Positions 44,853-56,869 are shown, numbered from the stretch's first letter. The stretch: DNA of 64,000 nt from Saccharina japonica (GCA_008828725.1 MEHQ01000797.1:124001-188000); one strand, 5' to 3'. Notes: generated by a model from the sequence alone, not told the origin. Numbers and translations are program-made.

Positions 44853-45786
44853 AAACAATAGTGGACTAGACCGCGCCAAGGAGGTATATCCCGGGCGGGA
44901 CCCCTCCTGCTTGGGAGGATGGGGCCTCATCCAACCCGATGCTTACATCGATTGAATTATCTGCGTCAGATAAAAAAAATACAACAGCTATGTAGACAAC
45001 AACGATGTTTTTGGTCTCTGATTTCAATATATTTTGATTTTTCCGTCACATTTATTATCTTCGCCCATTTTGTTTTCTCTCTCCTCCCTGCAGTAGTCGT
45101 AACTCAGATCCTAACATGGTCATAAAGTAGGCTCTTATCTGACGCTAAAATCTGACAAAAAAGGATCTCTTGGTGGTATGTACATACAGGCTATACGAAC
45201 CGAACGACCAATTAATGAAATGTATTGAGACATCGTGATGAACGATACAGCAGGCTGGGGCGTTAAACCGGACGTACACCGAGCATGCCTCGTGCGCGAA
45301 ACGGAAGAAGACAGGCTCAGATGCAGCCACAGTAAGCCGACAAGGAGATCGAGTACAAAGAACTGCCGTGCACACACACACCCTATCGTCTACTGTGGAC
45401 AAGGGAACCGAGTAGGAAAAATGCAAAATAGACGTGCTTACCACCGAGAACGAAAAACTCGAATTCCGAGTAGTTTGTCGTCAGAAAACGACGGGGCACA
45501 GTTATAAAGAGGACTTACCGCCAAAAAAGCAACCCAAGCCTAATTCTGAGTTTATGTTTCCTCCAAAAAACGACGGTACAGCTCTGAAAGGTTTTAACCC
45601 GTTACCAGTGCAACCCCGTTTCGGGGCCAAATCACTTGAAATTAGAGTAGGGCCATTTTTGAAGTTGGAAAAAAGGGTTTAAGGTGGCACTGTCAATATA
45701 AGCGCACGTGCATCTCTAGGTCTCCTCTCCCTGAAGTATGTATATATCTACCGGTATGCTGAGGCGAGGCAGAGGAAAGAGGTACG

Positions 45787-45933
45787 TACGCCACCGACAC
45801 CGGCACCATCACCAACATCAACACCCACGGCTATGGCCTGCTCTGCATAGCTCCCGCCAAGCTAGACAATCCGGGCATCGTTGTTGATCCAGCAAAGGCC
45901 GATGACAAACCTGGTATCGTAGGAGCACCCTAA
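45787..45933 (+). CDS. C-terminal coding fragment of unknown protein, copy D
   Basis: Counterpart of 38800-38946, ending in a TAA stop, with changes V to A, D to G and V to I plus silent differences. No start, upstream exon or family was recognised. Confidence 0.35.
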   Translation, partial: YATDTGTITNINTHGYGLLCIAPAKLDNPGIVVDPAKADDKPGIVGAP

Positions 45934-46137
45934 CGAACTGGGAATAGGCCCGCGTTAAACCCAAACACCCTGAGCTCCGCGTCTCCTCCGGCCAATATTT
46001 AGTTGGTATTCAATAATGTCTTTGAACGTAAATAATAGTGTACCCCGAAGAGAACGAAAACAGGGAAACAAAGACAAAAACAAAAACAAAAAACTGGAAT
46101 TTTGCTGAACGTAATTGGTTTTGTACAACCCCGTCTA

Positions 46138-49100
46138 CTATGCCCACTCCCGAGCCTTGGCGTGTATTCTCGGCGTGAAGTACCAGAGGTCATCGGGCTT
46201 GGGGTACGTGTTGAGGCAGGCCGTTAGGATGAATCGCTCCGCTTCGGCCTGCGGTGTTGCGAATGACACAAGGGAGGCGAAGGGGGGGGGGGGGGGGGTA
46301 GGGGGGTAGGGTTAGGACCTATCATCTCTGCACAAGTTACCTATGTACCCCACTCTTTTTTCAAGTAGTGCTTCAAATATTTCCTCAAAACGTGGTTAAT
46401 TGAAGTGGTTGCAGTGGCTGCACAAGTTATCCCATTTTATTTGAAAGCATGCCGTTTGCCCCCAAATCGTGGGTGCGGTGCGAAGGGGGGTATGATAGAC
46501 TGGACATTTTAGCACTGCAACCTTATTTTCGTGAAAAGTACTTAGATTTAGTGTGGGCTGTTTTTAGAAGCCGTGAAAGGGGCAAGGAATGGCGGACGAA
46601 ACCCTGGAGTCAACAACCAGGGATACCGCGGGGGCGGAGATCGATTTTGGCATGTGTTGGAAACATTTTCTACGAGGGGAGTCGATGGGTTGGTTCGAGG
46701 GGTGCAGGAGGTAAGCGGAGGCGTGGGGGTAAGGTTGAAGGTTCAAAGGTCGACAACAAAGGGAGGGGTCGAACATTTGCCAACCTGGAGAATATACGGT
46801 AGACAAAATAAATAGTCCCGCAAATAAAAGCGCTGGGCCCTGCAGAAAGGCGACGCCCTTCACCCTCAGCAGCACTTCCGAGATTGTATTCTGAAACCGA
46901 AGGAAGACTATGGACGGCGAGTAACAACGCTCAGTCGAAACCAAATTACACACACACAAAAAAAAAAAAAAACTCCGGCACGTAGCTGGGCGGGAGAAAA
47001 AAAATCGCCGACGACGCTGATAGCACGAGCTAGTGCTGGGCACTCCCAGCCCGGCGGATACCACATGGAGGCAAGGCCGAAGCATACAACCTTTCGAACT
47101 CAAGCCGAGATACGCCGCTGGCGATAAGAGCGGCTCTGTTCCTGTTTTCATTCGCCTGTCAGTGATACCCTGTCGTGGACCATTCTCATTAAAACGCGCA
47201 TGCATGCTTGCTTGCTAAAATCTTTCCCACGCTGTAGAGGGACATAATCGAGGTCAAGGTGCGGTCTCGCCCGTGGAGTGTTGGTCCACATGACTACTGT
47301 AGAACCATGGTTTACGAAAACAGACACGGACCGTGGAAAAGGAGTAATGCAAATCGAACCGCAGCGAGAAAAAAACATCCGCAACGCAACGCCTCCAGGC
47401 CAATAAAAAAGATACTATTAATACGAGTATACCTGGGAAAAAGATACTATTAATACGAGTATAAGCTATACCGGTATTGATTGAAAAATACAAAGAAAAC
47501 AGCTGCGAGATCGAGGATTTCGTCTAAGCTCTTAGTCATATTTGCAAGCTGTGTGTGATATTTCGACCGTGCGTACTACGGGTTCTATATGACCATATAT
47601 ATACTATATACAATGTATATCATATCATGAGATATGTCATACAGATCACATGATTCTCGAGATAAGTCGCACCACATAAAGTGATAACGTGGTACGTACG
47701 ACACTCCTGATGTCACACATCACACGATTTGCATGGTATATCATACCGGTAGCTGGTGTAAGATCATCACATAACGTAACATCATACTGCGGAGCATCGT
47801 AAAACGTGTGATACGCGATATCCTAGCCGACATGTGATACCAGGTATATACGATATATGGACTGGGTGGCCACTAGCACCTCGTTCCCAACAAGACCGAA
47901 TACAGCATATTCATACTCAATGTATAGTGATACCAGTATGTGGTGTGACGCTCGACACGTGGTATATCTGATGCTGGTGTGCGAACTAGGTGATCGCCCG
48001 CACTTCGCTCCCGTGGATGTCGTGCCAAGCTCCACGAAAATCTCAAGAGTATCATGAATATGGCATGATATGTGATACACCATAAACCGAAGTATACTGG
48101 TGTCATAGGAGGGTTGGGTGGGCGTCCGCACCTCGTTCCCGTGGACATCGTGCCAAAGGCCCAAGAACACCTCGGAGAAAAACTGCACTCCGAGGTAGTC
48201 CACACCCCCCGCCTGTATAGTGGAAACCTTCTCCACATCTTCTACAGAAGCGGCCCCTCGAAACAGCTGCACAACGCGAAACCCGTATGCGCGCAAAGTG
48301 AACCCCGGTGTACAAAAATCAGTGCAAGTTTGCGTTTGTTGCCGCGCGAGGCAAAACGTGGGGGCGGTTTGGAGGAGCCCGTTGGATAAGGCTACTGTAA
48401 CGGGAACTCCATAGGCGCGACACACAATTACAAGTTGCGGGATCGATCCGAAGTATTTTTCTTTCTCTGGGTGTCCGCGTCGACCAGGATGCACGTCGAT
48501 ACGGCTCAAGAAATGCACCGAGTATACCAGGCAATGTATTTTGGAATGTGTTTTGGGCTCTGCACACATGTTATACTTTTGCTAAGGCCAGTACGTCCGA
48601 TTGTCGCCGGACTCGGATACCTAACAGGTTTAGCAAGCTATACGCCAGAGACGTCAAGCCATATACAAAACCAGTCCATCACCTACGTCGTATACCGTAA
48701 ACGTTTTGCCACCGACCCTTTCCCTGAATTTCGGTGAAGGGTACACTACAATAGATAAAGCTGACAGCTAAATCGTCCCTACATATAACTACAACCCCCA
48801 GATATAACATACTGCCACGCAAAACTTCATACAGGAGAGGGGACTGGAACACAAACTTAAGTTCGACTATGACCCCCTCCCCCCACAAACGTGCTCGTTC
48901 AGCCAAGCCAATTATATACCTCGAAGTATACAGTGTACAGTATACGATTAATAGGTACCAGGCATGTTTTGCAGCCCATACGAAAAAGTTCATCTTAATA
49001 AAAAATCTGGGTTATGTGAGATATAAAAACTAGCAAGGATAATACCATACGTTGGTTTAGACAACTGATCCTTTTTTTCTTTTGTTAACTTTTGTTTTTC

Positions 49101-49614
49101 GTGAAGTCCAACCCCCCCAAAACACTGTCACGCGCGTCTCCGCACAAGCAGACAGTGAAGGCATCCGCACTTCTGCCGCAATATACGACGGCTTCGTTCG
49201 AAAACAATGGTCGTTACACCCTTACATTCTGCGGACATCACGAAGCAAATCAGTTCAACAGCGTGTCTATTGATAGTAGGGTGCCAAACCTGGTTGATTC
49301 GGTCATTCTCGGGTAGGCTCCCGGATACCCCCAAAGGCAGGTAGGTACCCGGGTACCCCCAGAGTCAGGTAGACATCCGGGTGCCCCTAGAGTCGGGTAG
49401 GTACCTGGGTGCCCCCAGAATCGGGTAGGTACCTGGGTACCCCCAGAGTCGGGCAGGTACCCGGGTACCCCCGGAGTCGGGTAGGTACCCGGGTGCGTAA
49501 CCCCAGCGAGTATACCCTACTAAACATACGCAAGAAAAATAATCGTGTAAACCATCCTTTGAAGCGACACACACTGCGGGTGCACACCTAGGCCACAACA
49601 ACAACAACAACAGC

Positions 49615-49667
<53 letters not shown>

Positions 49668-52600
49668 AAATCATAAACTGAAAACAAAATGGATGACTCA
49701 CATCGTACACAGTCTTGCGGAGCACGTCCGGCTCAGGGATCTCCAGCGGCCGCAGCTCCGCCACGACCTTCGCAACATCCCCTCCCGCCTGACGAGCCTC
49801 TCGGATGGACGCGGCCGCCTGCCAGATGCGCTCATCGGTGGCGCTCTCCTCGAACTGCGCCTCGAAAAGACTGATGTCAGATTCCAGACTACTAGCCGCT
49901 TCCGCATAGCGGTCGAGGTAGAAAAGGACCAATCCCAGTGGCCACGCGCGCGAGGCCGTTTCACTGGGAATGGAGGCGGGCGGGAGAATCGGGGAGAGGG
50001 AGCGGGGGGGGGGGCGGTACGCATAGGTAGGGTTAGGGTTGAAGCAATGGAGGCGGGCGAAAGGGGGCAAGCGGGAGGGGGGTGGAGGGGGGAGGGGGGA
50101 CGCAAAGGCAGGGTTGGTAGTGGAGTACTGGAGGCGGGGGGAGCGGGGGTACGCTGAGGTCGAGTTAAGGTTGAAACAATCGAGGCGGGCGGGCCGCAGG
50201 GGGAAAGGGGAGGAAAGAGGGGAGTAAAGAGGGGAGTACGCAGAGATAGCGTTGGGATCGAGCAATGGAGGTGGGCGGGGGTCGGAGGCAGGGGTAAGGG
50301 GAGGGAGAATGGGAGCGGGTAGGAAGGGACGCGGAAGTAGCGTCTGAAGTGGATCACTGTGGGCGCGGGGGGGGTACTTATGCCGTGCATGATCGCAGTC
50401 GTACGACCATAGACCCATGCATCCGTACAATGTTGGGACGGAGCACGTCGGGTTTTCACCCACCAGACAGACAGTGCTTGCACCAAGTACGGAGCGCCGT
50501 GAGGTGTTGGGCAAGTCGCATGGGGGTGGGAACGCAAAGGCAGAGGTAGGGTTGGGATTGGAACGCAGGCGCAGTAGGGACACCATTGTAGGAGCACAAG
50601 GGTCTATCAGGAACCATCAGGTGCGGTGCATCGCCTTCCTCGACACCTGCTTGGACTGCTCTCGGTTCGATGAAGCATGCAGGAAGCCACCTCGACGACT
50701 CGACGATCGGCGCGCGCGTGCATAAGGGGTGTGGAGGAATCGGGGCAGGCATGGACCGAGTACCGGACACCTATCAAGGACAAGTGGTACTGGCGGTAGA
50801 TAAACTATCACTGCCGTCACCTTAGCGCATACGCAGCTAGGACAAGTGGTACTGGCGGTAGATAAACTATCACTGCCGTCACCTTAGCGCATACGCAGCT
50901 AGGACAAGTGGTACTGGCGGTAGATAAACTATCACTGCCGTCACCTTAGCGCATACGCAGCTAGCTTTAGTGCTTAGCCTGTCAAGAGTGGAGCTTAGGC
51001 GTCCAGGCGTTATGGCATTTGTATGGGCAGAGGAGGTATCCTCTTCCGGGGGCGTGTGACGGTGACAATCGGGGCAGCTACCGCGGCGACGTTCGGATTG
51101 GCAGGAGCGACAGCCACGACCAAGAGGGGCATGCCAGCAGCCTGTGCGGCTGCCGCTAAGAATTTTAGTGTATTCCTGTAGAACCCCATCGGGCAGCCTC
51201 AGGGCAAGGCAAGGTAGGGGGAGATCCAACCGCCCAGGAAATTTAGCGGCCACAAACAACATCGACATGTTCACGGAGGTATACCAGTGCGGCCAAGCTG
51301 ATCTGGATGACACACCTCCCTGCAGCAGGATAGCCCTGCCTCGATGGCACCGATCGCGACATGGTCGCCGCAATGCGTCGCGATAGCAATCTCCGGGTCT
51401 CCGTCGCTTATTCCCGGGCATCGTTTGAAACTATAACTGGTAGGAATCCATCGGGCTCCCCTGCTTCTTCCGTGTCCTTTCTCTGTACATCGTGTGACGC
51501 CGTCATACGAGTAGACACGGAAAATCAGGACACACCGGGTCCGCTGCCCCCGCTGCCGCCGCCACGCCCTTTGGTTTCGCATTTACATTTTCATCCTACC
51601 GCGTGAACCTTCGGGATTTGACAGGGAAAAAACGACGAAAGCAAAGGACGACTACAGCATCGGTCACACGCATAATCTCGGGCTGCTGGGATACGGGGGT
51701 GCTCCCCTGCTTCTGCAACCTTTCCGCATATCGTGTGACGCCGTAATACGCGTACGTCGTAGTCATGTCAAAGCAGAAGGCGCCGGGCGCGCTGTCCCCG
51801 CTGCCGGAACTGCGCGCTTTTGTAGCACACTCGAATTGTAGGCCTGTTCGTGTTGCGTAACTCTTTTGGGAACGAATAAGCTAAGGAAGAATACAGCATC
51901 GGACACACGACTACGTACTGTATGTTCCAGGGCTGCTGGGTTTTAGGATGCATGGCCGCACTACATCGTAAGGAAACGTGAGACACGCGCAGCATGACGC
52001 CACCCGTAGTTCTGCACGCTCACATGACAGTACTATTGGTATTAAATGCCAGTACCTGGTAGACGGTTTGAGACTACCGCACCTGTCCTTTGTTTTGTCG
52101 CTGTACTCGGGTCCCGAAATGACTAAAAATTGCCGTTAACCTGCAACACTGACAATGCAATGCAGCCCTGGCAACTGTCTATTGAAAGCGCTGCTGTACG
52201 GGCGGTGTGGTGCTGTGCGCGTGTCCCACACGTCCTCTGTAGGGAAATAAGTAATACATACCTGGTATATCATATGTCCCAAACTCGGCAGACTACGAAA
52301 AGCTGCTTGCTGTGGTCGATGCTGAAACCGCCCCTTGTTTCGAAGCTGTTTTGTGGCCTATACTATAATCAAGTCGCAGAAGGGTTACAAAAGGGTTACT
52401 ACTGACAGCAGTACGCGGCAGATGTTAAGAATCTCTCATTTTTGGCCAGATTGGAATTGTTACGTAAGACTGGGTGTGTTCCACACTATTTTCAGTACAA
52501 AGAGGTCGCATTCGTATTTTTTCCCCATAACCTCAATATCAAATTATTATTAAACAATTATCAAGATTGTTAACATCTGTCGCGTGCTGTATATATGAGT

Positions 52601-55600
52601 ATTCACAGTGACTGTTTCGTATCGTAACCCATTATTACGGTTCCATGACACCTCTTATACTACTGGAACATGAACACGAATAAAGCCAGGCTGAGATTTA
52701 TAGGAAAACGAACGAATTCGGTAGCGCCGTTATCTCGAAGTTACGTAGTTCAGACAGCACTCCCAACGGGAAAAATGCAGCCAGGGCCAGCGTCCCTGGT
52801 TCTTACTACTACTAATAATATCACAATATGTCCTGTATACCGTTAATACGATTAACCGTAGGGTGCCGGGGGCGACGAGGACGCAGCAATGGTTACTTCG
52901 TGCCCAACTGTATCCTAGCATCGCGCAAAGTATTTGAGGCACACTTGGAAGACCATTGTAACACAGAGAGTGCAAGAAAGCACATTACGACTACGCTCCG
53001 ACAATTCGCTAAAAGGTCGAAACTTCGGAGTGCCGTTCTTAGCCGGAAACTAGGAAAAAGAACAAACTTGGACCCGAGAAAGGGGACACTCTGATAAGAA
53101 GGACGCCACCACCACCACCAATCAATACTAATGTAAGGCTGACTCTTAAGCAATGTTATTTTGTGATTGAAAACGGAAGGGAGTCGGATTTCGCACCTTA
53201 AAAAATCCCACCACATCGTTATTAGACGTGCTATCTTATGGTAATTTTGGTTTATTTCACGGGGGAATCAGGAAAAACAGAACATAACACGAATTTTGGA
53301 CTCCACGACACGCACGAGTCACCCATGCCGGGTTGGGCGATCAACCTTCATTACCACCCCCTCGAAGAAAGGGAACGGAATGCGGAACTTCTAGAGGAGC
53401 TACGTAAGGGCTTTCCTACTGCCGTCGCAGGACCAGCAAGGAACTCTCGCTTTCACGGAGCACGAGTTGCGTGCGGCCGTTGTAGTCAGAAAAAATACCC
53501 GTTAGACTGTCTGGGTTGTCTCGAAGCGCAGCTGCTGTTGGACGGCCACAGCACACGCGATATCGGCAAAGGTTATACTGACGTTCTCCCTCTACGTGGT
53601 GGTCGATGCCCGGGTGCTGTGTCCCAGCTGTGCACCAGAGTAGGCACGCCCGTATCGTCGTGATCCGTCATAGCCCACAGACCCCAGTCTATAACCCATA
53701 CACAGTTGTATAATGCCTCCGAGGTCTCGTGCAAAAGCATGTCCAATCACTCTTAAAAGTGGCTGAAAAATGCCGGCAAAAAAAAACATTTGGTCAGATT
53801 TTATCGATGATAATATCTCGGAGGAACATTTTTTCCAAAAAACAGGCCCCATAAGACGCGATTCTGATCAAATCTGATCACATTCGGGTCCAAATATCCC
53901 GAAGCCTCCGCAAAGATTCGTAAAATCGCCTGAAATACTATTGCATAAGAGTCAGCCTAAAACGCACCCCAGGCGGGACTCGCCATGTTTATTCCCTGTG
54001 TTGCTACGTCTTTTCGATACGAGTTTCTGTGTCTTATCGTAGTTTGTCACCACAAAACAATAACTTGTCGTACTCACGGTATCTCATACCAGGTAACTCT
54101 GATACGTCTCCAAGAAGAATCAACACTTCGTGCCGACACTATTATACTATGGAGTACTACTGGGTGTGCTGGGTATGCTGCGTGCCGTTAGGTAGAAATA
54201 ACGGTGTACGATTTACTTCGTATGAAGACGACACACATGATCTTCGGCCCAGATTTATGATACTTGTGAGTGTTGTTACCTACTGAGCTACACATAGGGG
54301 GAACATATCGATCGATTACCCAGCCCACGGTAATCCTTGTAACACTTTCCCTTCCTCTGAACGGCGGGATCTTTGGGACGTAACGGCACCGTATACGGCC
54401 GTACATTGACTTACGTCGTACCCGCTTCGTTTCAATACCTGGGGAACCAGGAAAAACTGCTTTTAGGGACGCACGCGCAAGCATTTCTATAAAATAAACG
54501 TTCGACGAAGTGAGCTTCGAACCCGTGTCCTGCCGACGGCGCCATGCCGACGAAGCCAAATGTGAGGGTGTTACCTGCTGAGCTTTATACTAGTAGGGGT
54601 AAAATATCGATCGATAACCCAGCCCAGAGTAATCCTTATAAGATACTACTGCTGCTGCTGCTGTGCTGGCCAGATATTGACTGGAGGAGTAGGTTGCGCC
54701 GTTGTATCTGGCGCCTGGCGCCCAAGTAAATAGCTCGTAAAAATGTCGAAACGTCGGGCAAGAGACGAGAGACCATCAGGCATCAATGTTAAGTCGCACA
54801 CGTAAAAGAGTCCAAACGTCCGACAAGGTTAGGGAGACCACCAAAACTCGATACGGCACCTTGCGTTGCTTCGTTCCCCTCCCCGGCTGTACTACTGTTC
54901 GTAGTGCTGTGCTGTTTACCAGGTCGTGTTAACCCTTTTAGAACCGCGCCCACGTTTTTGAGGCCAAACTACTTGGATTTAGTGTAATATACTATTTACA
55001 GTAGTAAAACGGTTAAGCCCTAACCACCAGCAACCCTCAATATCGCCTTTGGCCCAGGTACTGATATACCTTGTACCGTCTAACATTCGTGTCACAGTCA
55101 AGATGACATGCCCCCTGCGACGAATGTCTGAGCCGATTTTCTCCAACCCAAGGGGAGAACACAACTTAGACAACACCAACAATGGCAGCGTTGGCAAGAG
55201 CTCGTCGTCGAGATGTTTCCATCAACGCATTGCTCGGCGTTTACGTTTGCACTCTCCCCCTTGTCAAGAAAATCCGCTCGGAACTTTGTCAGAGGTCAAG
55301 GGCGCTGTGTTGTCTCGCGTGTTATGCGCGGTGCCGACTGCGTGCTTGCTGCATTTCATCGACTCTACAACCGCAACAAAGTCAGCAGTAGCAGAGTACG
55401 AGTAGTAGCAGTCTCCTGCGCCTACGTACGTATGATACTCGTGCTCGTATGCCCATGCCATGCGAATATCGCTGCGTGCCGTGCAAACGTGTCAGATACA
55501 AAAATAAACGAGGTTTACTACTGGTTGTACTTTCGAGTAATATGTTCTGCTCGTAAACCGTACCCCGGGCCCCGGCCTCCTGCCTGGTATCGCAACGCAT

Positions 55601-56367
55601 TCGTGCAATTATTTACACACTCCGTCTTCTCGTCTTTCTTCTTTGTTCGCCAACAAGAAATAGAGATACGCTCGTAGAACGGTGTGGTGCGGTGTATCCT
55701 CATCCTCATCCTGATCCGTCTCAGCTTCCCCGTTCATGTTGCCATCATGTTGTCAACACGCAACGTAACCTGGGCACGGGATGCTATTCGTAGAAGACAT
55801 GTGCAACGACACCGACGTTCCTGCCTGGTGTGTGCACAGCTGCGACAAGCTTGCACCTGCACTCTAAGCAAACTAACAGCACATCCCCATCCCGCAACGT
55901 CGTCCACTGGCCCTACAGCTTGCTCGTGGTACCCACCTGAGCTCGTTTGCTGCGGCGTAGTCTTCGGCCGCCCTGTCGAGCAAGCCCATCTTGAGGCAGG
56001 CGAGCCCGCTTGAACACTTCCGTTCTATAGCAACCTCACGGGCATCCAGAGATTTCCAGTACTCCTCTTCCAGCTCCTTCACGTGCCGTTCAGCGGCCTC
56101 AATCTGCCGAAGGTTCTCCTCGGGAATCTCATCTCTTCTCAGACGAAGCCTGGTGGATGTCCGCCCTGAGAGGGAGGCAGTAGCACAGGCAGCGTGCGGC
56201 GCTCCGGGAGGTGAGGCTTGATTGGCAGAGTAGCCACGACACCAGAACGAAGGAAAAGCAAACCCCGATCCTCTCGCCGGGAGTGTCAGCAAGGAAGTCA
56301 CGATGCTCGCAGCTCTTAGGCCCATGATGAACACCACACTCACTGCAATGGGCACCGCAGCAGACAC
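46138..56367 (-). CDS. plastid-targeted TPR-like protein, 312 residues, four exons
   Basis: Exons 55937-56367, 49702-49963, 48132-48266 and 46138-46248 join in phases 2, 0, 0 and total 939 nt including the TAG stop. The N-terminus has a hydrophobic stretch (PIAVSVVFIMGLRAASIV) followed by GSGFAFPSF, resembling the signal peptide plus Phe-at-cleavage transit peptide of heterokont plastid proteins. Then come a coiled-coil-like stretch (EAAERHVKELEEEYWKSL), a TPR-like helix pair (GLACLKMGLLDRAAEDYAAA), WPLGLVLFYLDRYAEAA, LFRGAASVEDVEKV, FFSEVFLGLWHD and a C-terminal DDLWYFTPRIHAKAREWA. This order resembles TPR proteins widespread in plastid-bearing algae. The function is unknown and probably lumenal or stromal protein scaffolding. 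Intron 1 is about 6 kb and holds repeats. Confidence 0.8.
47870..48145. repeat. degenerate triplication of the exon 3 donor region
   Basis: The exon end GGGAACGAG/GTGCGG at 48132 reappears as GGGAGCGAA/GTGCGG near 48003 and GGGAACGAG/GTGCTA near 47880, spaced about 125 bases apart with related flanks. Copy C has the same at about 40895-41170. The downstream two look like decayed repeats of the exon border inside the intron. Confidence 0.55.
49592..49673. repeat. (CAA)n microsatellite, copy D
   Basis: Pure AAC/CAA run just downstream of the exon 2 donor of the TPR-like gene; poly-Val/Leu open frames cross it. Confidence 0.9.
49985..50350. repeat. G-rich minisatellite, copy D
   Basis: At least four units starting ACGCATAGG, ACGCAAAGG, ACGCTGAGG and ACGCAGAGA, with CAATGGAGG/CAATCGAGG and GGGCGGG blocks. 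It is in intron 1 of the TPR-like gene. Runs of G on the plus strand could form quadruplexes. Confidence 0.7.
50360..50490. repeat. dispersed repeat family R1, copy 4
   Basis: Copy D version of the element at 43394. Confidence 0.6.
50779..50964. repeat. 62-bp tandem repeat, three units
   Basis: Three near-perfect copies of the 62-base unit; copy C has two. Confidence 0.9.
51404..53130. other. intron sequence, no gene recognised
   Basis: Lies inside intron 1 of the TPR-like gene. It contains related blocks CATCGTGTGACGCCGTCATACG (about 51490) and CATATCGTGTGACGCC (about 51728), an old repeat. A plus-strand open frame at 52828-53094 (SRKVFEAHLEDHCNTESARK) has coding-like composition but no splice or family support. 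Confidence 0.4.
53133..53962. mobile_element. about 830-bp terminal-inverted-repeat element
   Basis: The left end AAGGCTGACTCTTAAGCAAT and right end ATTGCATAAGAGTCAGCCT pair with few mismatches. The interior includes a 141-codon plus-strand ORF. No recognisable transposase motif was found, so it is probably non-autonomous. Target duplication is not clear. Confidence 0.6.
53238..53663 (+). CDS. hypothetical 141-residue ORF inside a TIR element
   Basis: ATG at 53238 to TGA. Sequence features are a charged helix (HPLEERERNAELLEELRKGF) and two CxxC pairs (VACGRCSQ and CLGCLEAQ) that could bind a metal. The protein is not recognised. It lies wholly within the inverted-repeat element at 53133-53962 and within, but opposite to, intron 1 of the TPR-like gene. 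It could be a transposon protein, a captured fragment or a chance ORF; composition favours at least former coding. Confidence 0.35.
   Translation: MVILVYFTGESGKTEHNTNFGLHDTHESPMPGWAINLHYHPLEERERNAELLEELRKGFPTAVAGPARNSRFHGARVACGRCSQKKYPLDCLGCLEAQLLLDGHSTRDIGKGYTDVLPLRGGRCPGAVSQLCTRVGTPVSS
54484..54600 (-). mobile_element. tRNA-like SINE fragment
   Basis: On the minus strand an A-box-like AGCTCAGCAGGTA (about 54575) is followed by a B-box-like GGGTTCGAAGC (about 54515). A second A-box-like AGCTCAGTAGGTAAC with a matching flank (ATCGATCGAT, CAGCCCA) occurs at about 54280-54340. Two partial copies in the same direction suggest tRNA-derived SINEs rather than a working tRNA. Confidence 0.35.
54930..55018. 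mobile_element. MITE-like element of the TTAACCC family
   Basis: Begins GTTAACCCTTTTAGAAC, contains AACTACTTGGATTTAGTGT and ends AAACGGTTAAG. It shares ends and core with 9229-9315 and core with 39500-39600 and 46490-46590. Confidence 0.5.
55019..55936. other. intron sequence, ORFs not supported
   Basis: Several overlapping plus-strand open frames (for example 55182-55391, MAALARARRRDVSINALL) occur without splice signals or recognisable domains. The stretch lies directly downstream of exon 1 of the TPR-like gene. Confidence 0.35.
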
Positions 56368-56869
56368 ATGGACAGCAGCGCTGACTTCAAAAACCGAAAT
56401 CGAGGAGAAAATCCTCCCTGCATATAAACGCCTTCGATATCATAACAACAATTTGAATTTTCCGGCACCACGAGAAAAAAGCACAAGCCCTGCAACGGCG
56501 CGCGAAGACAACGCCGCTAGTCTCGGGCTAGCCAGGCACCGAGGGCGGAGATCGTGGGAGGAGGGTGAAATTTGGTGAGTTGTGCGTTGGATTAATGCTG
56601 CGATCTCTTCCCTGGGAGGGTGCTATCGCCTCTCATCACCGAGCTAGATCGGCCGGGGACCGAGAAACTAACCCGAAAAATGGTACCAATTGATTGATTG
56701 ATTCCGTCGTTGCATGCCCATAACATCCCAGCCCACCCGACCCCAAAGTATGTACCGTCCTTGTTGCCTCACGAGGGCGGACGAGCCCCATGCACAGTAT
56801 AGCCTCATTGTCCCTCATTTCCCGCATTCCCCTCTATCAGAACGCCAGAACTTGACCTAGGGCTGGAGG
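56368..56869. promoter_or_regulatory. probable bidirectional promoter region
   Basis: The minus-strand TPR-like gene starts at 56367 and a plus-strand coding exon starts at 56870, so about 500 bp serve as upstream region for both. No TATA box or known motif was identified with confidence. The assignment rests only on the head-to-head arrangement. Confidence 0.4.

Larger units (their letters stand above)
44872..51403. repeat. segmental duplication, copy D
   Basis: Direct copy of 37869-44375. This version has the clean consensus in every place where copy C carries extra bases and holds the intact TPR-like exons. Confidence 0.95.

Noticed and set aside
49588-50586. 332-codon minus-strand ORF
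   Set aside because: Only 49702-49963 is a real exon (TPR-like). The rest is an in-frame read-through of the G-rich minisatellite and the CAA microsatellite, giving Pro/Ser and poly-Val sequence.
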